From a gamma proteobacterium symbiont of Bathyaustriella thionipta (GTDB lineage Bacteria; Pseudomonadota; Gammaproteobacteria; Chromatiales; Chromatiaceae): DNA of 11,193 nucleotides. Below are positions 7,313-11,193 of the stretch, in pieces. A model generated the notes under the pieces. That model saw nothing but the letters and a program-made list of their open reading frames with translations, made no database searches and was not told where the DNA came from. The stretch is from positions 1 to 11,193 of the forward strand of contig JAHXHF010000368.1 of assembly GCA_025656895.1 (NCBI GenBank), given 5' to 3'. A program made the position numbers and the translations under genes. Every line of letters starts with the position of its first letter. The stretch's first letter is position 1.

Positions 7313-8640
7313 AAGCAAATAACTGGAATTATCTATTCATCATCGGCCTGCTGCTTTGTTGCGCACCTTTTACCGGCATGTTCGCCAAAGAAAGCCCGCC
7401 ACAAGAAACCGCAAGCAAGCAACAAGCCGTACCTTTAGAGCAACTGCGAATCTTTGCCGAGGTTTTCGGGCGCATAAAAAAAGACTATGTGGAACCGGTC
7501 GATGACAAACAACTGCTTGAAGATGCGATACGCGGCATGCTGGCCGGACTGGACCCGCATTCCAGTTATCTGAACGCCGACCGTTACAAGGATTTACGCG
7601 AAGGCACCTCGGGGGAATTTGGTGGCCTGGGTATTCAGGTCGGCGTTGAAGACGGCTTTATCAAAATCATTGCGCCCATTGATGATACCCCCGCGCAAAA
7701 AGCCGGCCTGAAAAGTGGTGACCTGATCAGCCGCATTAACGGCCAGCCGGTTAAAGGCATGGATCTGAATGATACGGTTGACATGATGCGCGGCAAACCC
7801 GGTACAGAAATTGACCTGACCATTCTGCGAGAAGGTACAGAAAAACCACTAAAATTCACCATCAAACGCGCCATCATCAAGGTGGCCAGCGTTAAAGGGC
7901 GCATGCTGGATGAAGGTATTGCCTATATACGCATCTCACAATTTCAGGCGGCTACTGTCGATGATTTGCAGAACAAGATTAACCAGCTGAAAAAACAGTC
8001 CGGCTCCATTAAAGGACTGGTGCTGGATCTGCGTGACAACCCCGGCGGCATCCTGAATTCGGCGGTTTCAATCAGCGATGCCTTTCTGCGCAAGGGCCTG
8101 ATTGTTTATACCGTGGGCCGTAACAAAAGCAAGCAATTACGCTTCTCGGCAGCGCCGGATGATATTCTTAATGACGCACCCATGGTGGTGCTGGTCAACG
8201 GTGGCTCGGCCTCGGCTTCTGAAATTGTTGCCGGCGCCCTGCAGGATCAAAAACGTGCCGTTATCGTGGGCGAACAGACCTTTGGTAAAGGTTCGGTGCA
8301 AACGGTTGTGCCCATCAATCAGAAAACCGCCCTGAAAATAACTACCGCCCGCTACTATACTCCCAGCGGTCGCTCCATTCAGGCGAAAGGCATTACGCCC
8401 GATATTAGCTTGCAGTCACTGACGCTGAGTAAATCAGAATCTGCGGACGCTCATAACAGCCTCAAAGAAGCCAATCTGGCGCGCCACCTGCAAGGCAGCA
8501 ATGAAGGCAAACAAAACACAGACGATAAAGCGGAAAAAACTTCACTGATTCTGCAGGATTACGCATTGGGTGAAGCGGTCAATATACTGAAAGGACTGGT
8601 CTTTGCACACGCCGCTTTCGGCAAGGATAAAAAACTCTAA
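7309..8640 (+). CDS. ctpA: Carboxyl-terminal processing protease CtpA (S41A family)
   Basis: CtpA is a periplasmic serine protease with a PDZ domain. In Pseudomonas it works with the lipoprotein LbcA to degrade peptidoglycan hydrolases. The 443-residue product has an N-terminal signal segment (about 8-26), a PDZ domain (about 98-185, starting GEFGGLGIQVG) and the S41 domain with LDLRDNPGG, the nucleophile S302 in GSASASE, and K327 and Q331 in FGKGSVQ. These numbers match the Ser302/Lys327/Gln331 triad I recall for P. aeruginosa CtpA, which supports the chosen start. That start is a TTG with AGGAG (7297-7301) 7 nt upstream, overlapping the envC TGA. An upstream ATG at 7240 would add 23 residues inside envC and hide the signal peptide. 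The protein is the short CtpA type, not the about 680-residue Prc of E. coli. Confidence 0.95.
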   Translation: MKANNWNYLFIIGLLLCCAPFTGMFAKESPPQETASKQQAVPLEQLRIFAEVFGRIKKDYVEPVDDKQLLEDAIRGMLAGLDPHSSYLNADRYKDLREGTSGEFGGLGIQVGVEDGFIKIIAPIDDTPAQKAGLKSGDLISRINGQPVKGMDLNDTVDMMRGKPGTEIDLTILREGTEKPLKFTIKRAIIKVASVKGRMLDEGIAYIRISQFQAATVDDLQNKINQLKKQSGSIKGLVLDLRDNPGGILNSAVSISDAFLRKGLIVYTVGRNKSKQLRFSAAPDDILNDAPMVVLVNGGSASASEIVAGALQDQKRAVIVGEQTFGKGSVQTVVPINQKTALKITTARYYTPSGRSIQAKGITPDISLQSLTLSKSESADAHNSLKEANLARHLQGSNEGKQNTDDKAEKTSLILQDYALGEAVNILKGLVFAHAAFGKDKKL

Positions 8641-8660
8641 TTCAGGATACCTTGATCCGT

Positions 8661-9095
8661 ATGAACGACCAGTCCTCCAATCTTCTGTCCAATAATACGG
8701 TCATACTGATATGCGTTGCTATCGGTCTATTCCTGCTGGGCATTGCAAGCGGGCTGATACCGACCCAGGCCGGAACAGTACATGCACCCATGTGGGTGAT
8801 TTTGGTTTGCGGGATAGTATTTCTACTGACCGCCGCCATGATTTTTGTTGGAACGGACGCGTCCAGCAATGATCTTTTTGCCACACTCTTCCTTGCCAGC
8901 ATGGGAAGTGTCGGAATCTGGGTGGCTTTTTTCAGTAACGATGAAGGCTTTTCAGGAGGGCTGGCTTTCCTGCCTGAAAAGCATAATCTTCTGCTGACTC
9001 GCACAGTGTTTGCAGGTGGGGCGCTGCTGGCCTTTGCACTGGCCGTTTACGCTATACGCCGTTATCTGCGCAACTCTGCCAATAAACAAGTATGA
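8661..9095 (+). CDS. Four-helix integral membrane protein of unknown function
   Basis: I do not recognise this gene. The 144-residue product is very hydrophobic, with four predicted membrane helices at about 13-33, 44-64, 71-91 and 114-133. It has a short polar N-terminus, an acidic and Ser/Asn-rich turn before helix 3 (GTDASSND), a longer loop between helices 3 and 4 (FSNDEGFSGGLAFLPEK) and a basic C-terminal tail (RRYLRNSANK) that should face the cytoplasm. No cysteine pair, heme or catalytic motif stands out. The ATG at 8661 was chosen; a TTG at 8652 is closer to an AGGA site (8644-8647) and would add three residues. It starts 20 bp after ctpA and its TGA overlaps the yibQ ATG (ATGA), so it belongs to the operon and may serve the envelope function of its neighbours. 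Confidence 0.8.
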   Translation: MNDQSSNLLSNNTVILICVAIGLFLLGIASGLIPTQAGTVHAPMWVILVCGIVFLLTAAMIFVGTDASSNDLFATLFLASMGSVGIWVAFFSNDEGFSGGLAFLPEKHNLLLTRTVFAGGALLAFALAVYAIRRYLRNSANKQV

Positions 9096-10087
9096 GTATG
9101 CCTGCTTTTTTCTACCGCCGCCCACCGCTTACTGCGGCCGCAAAGCACCCACAGAGCACAACCCTGGCCGACCGTCTCCATGAGTTCACAGGCCTTTTAC
9201 TGTTGGCTATCATTCTGCTGTTGTCTTTATCCGTATCAACGGCTCAGGCAAGCGATTGTAGTGCCCCGGCAGCAGACTCGGCACCCGTGCTGGCGCTGAT
9301 TATTGATGATCTCGGCTACCAGGCCAGCACCGTAAAACAACTGATGGCTTTACAACCCTGCCTGACCCTGTCCTTTCTACCCAGCGCCCCCTACAGCACA
9401 AAAATGGCTCGTCAGGCCAGCGCAGCCGGCCAGGAAGTCATGCTGCATTTGCCGATGCAGGCCCATAACGACCACCAGCATTACCCGCTCTCTCTGCGTA
9501 GCGGCGCAAGCTTTGCCAATATTGCCCGTACCCTGGAGCAGGCTTTGCGTGCCGTACCCGGTGCCCGTGGCATCAATAATCACCGTGGCAGCCTGCTGAC
9601 CGAAGACAGACAGGAAATGAACCGGCTCATGCAGGCATTAAAAAAATACGGCTCGCTGTACTTTGTTGACAGCCGTACCAGCAAATATACAGTAGCTGAA
9701 AAGAGCGCCCGTTCCCAGGGCATAGCAGCCGCACGCCGCCGGGTATTTCTCGATAATGAGCAGAATATAGCCGCCATTGACAAACAATTTGATCAACTGA
9801 TCAAGCAGGCCAGAAAACGGGGACATGCGATCGGCATTGCCCATCCTTACCCGCAAACATTGCAGGTGCTGGCGCAGCGTCTGCCGCAACTGCAACAGGC
9901 CGGTATTGTTCTGCTACCGGTCTCTCAGCTTATTAAAACCCAAACCGACAGGAGAACAGCAGCATGGCAAGCGTCCTTATCCCACTCGCACAAGGTTGCG
10001 AAGAACTCGAAGCCGTCACTCTCATCGACCTGTTGCGCAGAGCCGATATTGAAGTCACCAGCGCCGCACTTGATGAGCAGCCCATAA
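9092..10087 (+). CDS. yibQ: YibQ-type divergent polysaccharide deacetylase family protein
   Basis: The 331-residue product has an N-terminal hydrophobic segment (about 33-50, probably a signal peptide ending near AQA before SD) and a divergent polysaccharide deacetylase domain (about 66-282). Family features seen are LALIIDDLGY (67-76), LHLPMQ (118-123), GINNHRGS (160-167), YFVDSRTS (190-197) and GIAHPYP (248-254). Members are thought to be periplasmic; I know of no settled substrate, and activity is unproven. It begins four bases before the end of the preceding membrane-protein gene. Its 3' end is unusual: residues 291-331 (WQASLSHSH onward) extend past the normal domain end and are encoded out of frame within the next gene, a 124-bp overlap. 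A lost stop codon or a sequencing shift could explain the tail. The E. coli neighbour pair envC-yibQ supports the name. Confidence 0.9.
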   Translation: MSMPAFFYRRPPLTAAAKHPQSTTLADRLHEFTGLLLLAIILLLSLSVSTAQASDCSAPAADSAPVLALIIDDLGYQASTVKQLMALQPCLTLSFLPSAPYSTKMARQASAAGQEVMLHLPMQAHNDHQHYPLSLRSGASFANIARTLEQALRAVPGARGINNHRGSLLTEDRQEMNRLMQALKKYGSLYFVDSRTSKYTVAEKSARSQGIAAARRRVFLDNEQNIAAIDKQFDQLIKQARKRGHAIGIAHPYPQTLQVLAQRLPQLQQAGIVLLPVSQLIKTQTDRRTAAWQASLSHSHKVAKNSKPSLSSTCCAEPILKSPAPHLMSSP

Positions 10088-10515
10088 CCGCCAGCCGTGG
10101 GGTTGTTCTGCTGGCCGACTGCCTGCTGGATGAGGTCATGGAGCAGGACTTTGATATGATCGTACTGCCGGGCGGCCTGCCCGGAGCCGATCATCTGGAC
10201 AATGATGAACGCATCCGCAACAAGCTGCAGCAATTAGCCGCCAATGGCGCTTATACCGCCGCCATTTGCGCCGCCCCCAAAGTTCTGGCCAGTGCCGGAC
10301 TGCTGCAAGATCGTCAGGCGACTGCCTATCCCGGGGTTCTGGATGCCAGCCAGTATCCTGCCACCACCCTGCTGAACCAGGCCACCGTGGTAGATGGTAA
10401 AGTGATTACATCACGCGGCCCCGGCACTGCTATGGATTTTGCCCTGCAACTGATTGAACAACTGGTCGGTGTTGAAAAACGCCAACAGGTTGAAGCCGCT
10501 CTGGTCAGAGTCTGA
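9964..10515 (+). CDS. yajL: DJ-1/PfpI family protein, YajL-like
   Basis: The 183-residue product matches the DJ-1 superfamily along its full length: MASVLIPLAQGCEELEAV with the conserved acidic residue in the CEELE segment (12-16), DMIVLPGGLPGA (64-75), the nucleophile-elbow cysteine C102 in AAICAAPKVL, and SRGPGTAMDFAL near the end. YajL and its relatives protect proteins from oxidative and carbonyl (methylglyoxal) stress; deglycase, glyoxalase and chaperone activities have been claimed and the first is disputed. It is cytoplasmic. The ATG at 9964 has an AGGAG site (9950-9954) at a 9-nt spacing, and lies inside the end of yibQ. Sixteen bases separate it from the next gene. E. coli yajL sits elsewhere, next to panE, so this location is different. 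Confidence 0.93.
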   Translation: MASVLIPLAQGCEELEAVTLIDLLRRADIEVTSAALDEQPITASRGVVLLADCLLDEVMEQDFDMIVLPGGLPGADHLDNDERIRNKLQQLAANGAYTAAICAAPKVLASAGLLQDRQATAYPGVLDASQYPATTLLNQATVVDGKVITSRGPGTAMDFALQLIEQLVGVEKRQQVEAALVRV

Positions 10516-10531
10516 TAAAGGAAGCCCTTGC

Positions 10532-10939
10532 ATGCTCGAATATATTTTCTTTGATCCACGTCCGGCTGAACAATTTAGCGAATTCCTGCGCCAGCTTGAA
10601 ATTCAGCCAAACCGTTCCGGCGGCACAGACGATGAACCCATCAATATCGCCATTGCAGAAGACACCGATGACGAAATACTGGATAACATAGAGACATTTT
10701 ATGAACAAATGTACGACATGGATGAAGCCCTGTACGCCGAAGCCGCCGGTGAAGAACACGTGCATCGCGCCGGCGTATCTATCAGCCTGAATGATGGTCG
10801 TACAGTAGAAGCCAGCATAGACCCCAAACTGCTGAACCGTATTCTCAGCGCCATTTCACATCAGGAACTGGGAGACTTTGTCAGCGCCATTGCCGATGCG
10901 GTAGAGAATCCGAATGAAACCGCATTTTGCAGGCGATGA
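10532..10939 (+). CDS. Acidic conserved hypothetical protein
   Basis: The 135-residue product begins MLEYIFFDPRPAEQF and ends ENPNETAFCRR. I recall similar unnamed proteins in other gammaproteobacteria (an MLEY.FF start, a DDE-rich middle, a VDP-LL motif and a C-terminal CQR-like end), but know of no assigned function. It is soluble and strongly acidic in its middle (about 33-75, with EDTDDEILD and YDMDEALYAE), followed by a likely small beta/alpha part (GVSISLNDGRTVEASIDPKLLNRIL, split here at 81-105) and a helix. The ATG at 10532 has AGGA (10519-10522) 9 nt upstream; an in-frame ATG at 10454 would sit inside yajL and add 26 unlikely residues. It is the last gene of the plus-strand run, 16 bp after yajL. 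Confidence 0.82.
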   Translation: MLEYIFFDPRPAEQFSEFLRQLEIQPNRSGGTDDEPINIAIAEDTDDEILDNIETFYEQMYDMDEALYAEAAGEEHVHRAGVSISLNDGRTVEASIDPKLLNRILSAISHQELGDFVSAIADAVENPNETAFCRR

Positions 10940-11061
10940 AGCACTTATCCCGGATTTTTTAATCGTTACTGGCTGCTATTCAGCTAAGCGCTTTAATCGG
11001 TGGCAACCCGAGCTATTTCCCTGTCATTTTTCTATTCACTGAATGACTACTTCTTTATAAC

Positions 11062-11193
11062 GAGGCCGTAGAAAAACCCGCATAAAAGAAAGAGTTTGCG
11101 GGGTAAATAGTGTCCGGCAGAAAACTCGCTATTTTCGAGGGGCTATGACCCCGCCCGCCGTCGAATTCAGTCAATTGCCTGCATTTTTGGCCA
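11062..11193. mobile_element. Possible insertion-sequence terminus (partial)
   Basis: The stretch beginning GAGGCCGTAGAAAAACCCGC (11062-11081) resembles in style the terminal inverted repeats of many insertion sequences (a GGCC-GT-GAAAAA type end), followed by imperfect dyads: CCCGCA (11077-11082) with TGCGGG (11097-11102), CTCG/CGAG around 11126-11139, and GGGG/CCCC around 11139-11152. The other end and the transposase are outside the window, so neither inverted repeats nor a target duplication can be checked. This is recognition of pattern only; it could be ordinary intergenic sequence. Confidence 0.3.
11145..11193 (+). CDS. Possible start of a gene running off the right edge
   Basis: An ATG at 11145 follows a GAGG-type ribosome site (11137-11140) and opens a frame to the window edge, reading MTPPAVEFSQLPAFLA. 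Sixteen residues are too few to identify a family. If the preceding stretch is an insertion-sequence end, this could be the start of its transposase; otherwise it may be an unrelated gene or chance. Confidence 0.25.
   Translation, partial: MTPPAVEFSQLPAFLA

Larger units (their letters stand above)
10940..11193. other. Non-coding right end of the window after the operon
   Basis: These 254 bp follow the stop of the last operon gene. No convincing rho-independent terminator is seen: there is an AAGCGCTT palindrome at 10986-10993 and T-rich patches (10957-10962), but no stem followed directly by a T-run. From about 11062 the composition changes and inverted-repeat-like stretches appear, described separately. 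Confidence 0.5.

Noticed and set aside
9098..9100. ATG at 9098 as the yibQ start
   Set aside because: It is possible, but the ATG at 9092 gives the usual ATGA overlap with the preceding stop; the difference is two residues and does not affect the interpretation.
11077..11102. CCCGCA/TGCGGG hairpin as the operon terminator
   Set aside because: The 14-nt loop is large and no T-run follows on the plus strand (GGTAAATAG), so it was treated as part of the possible mobile-element end.

Overview
The window reads as ordinary, gene-dense chromosome of a gammaproteobacterium. The order yibN-like rhodanese / secB / gpsA on one strand, facing gpmI / envC / ctpA / yibQ on the other, is the arrangement I know from gammaproteobacteria: E. 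coli has yibN-grxC-secB-gpsA opposite gpmM-envC-yibQ, and Pseudomonas has a ctpA-type gene after envC. A mepM-like gene followed by anmK also occurs in Pseudomonas. Differences from E. coli (ctpA after envC, no grxC, an extra ArsR-family regulator) argue against Enterobacterales. Genus cannot be decided from the sequence alone. No rRNA, tRNA, CRISPR array or phage module was seen.

Layout. Positions 2-1997 (+) hold the 3' part of a MepM-like peptidoglycan endopeptidase gene overlapping anmK. Positions 1984-4388 (-) hold, in transcription order, an ArsR-family regulator of the BigR/SqrR persulfide-sensor type, a membrane-anchored rhodanese, secB and gpsA. gpsA converges on anmK with a 14-bp overlap. 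A 172-bp divergent intergenic region (4389-4560) carries a palindrome and the likely promoters. Positions 4561-10939 (+) hold seven close-packed genes: gpmI, envC, ctpA, a four-helix membrane protein of unknown function, yibQ, a DJ-1/YajL-family gene and an acidic conserved hypothetical. The last 254 bp are mostly non-coding and may contain the edge of an insertion sequence.

How the genes fit together. Cell-wall turnover dominates: MepM-like endopeptidase (opens crosslinks), AnmK (recycles anhydro-MurNAc), EnvC (activates division amidases) and CtpA (periplasmic protease whose known Pseudomonas substrates include MepM). Central metabolism (GpmI, GpsA), protein export (SecB) and sulfur or carbonyl stress handling (rhodanese, BigR-like regulator, YajL) make up the rest. 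Most neighbours on the same strand overlap or are under 65 bp apart, suggesting translational coupling and long operons.

I did not find a wholly new system. The best leads are the BigR/SqrR-like regulator with an intact two-cysteine switch next to a rhodanese and in the place where a grxC-containing cluster would be expected; the unexplained four-helix protein inside the ctpA-yibQ operon; the 124-bp out-of-frame overlap of yibQ and yajL; and the possible IS terminus at the right edge.
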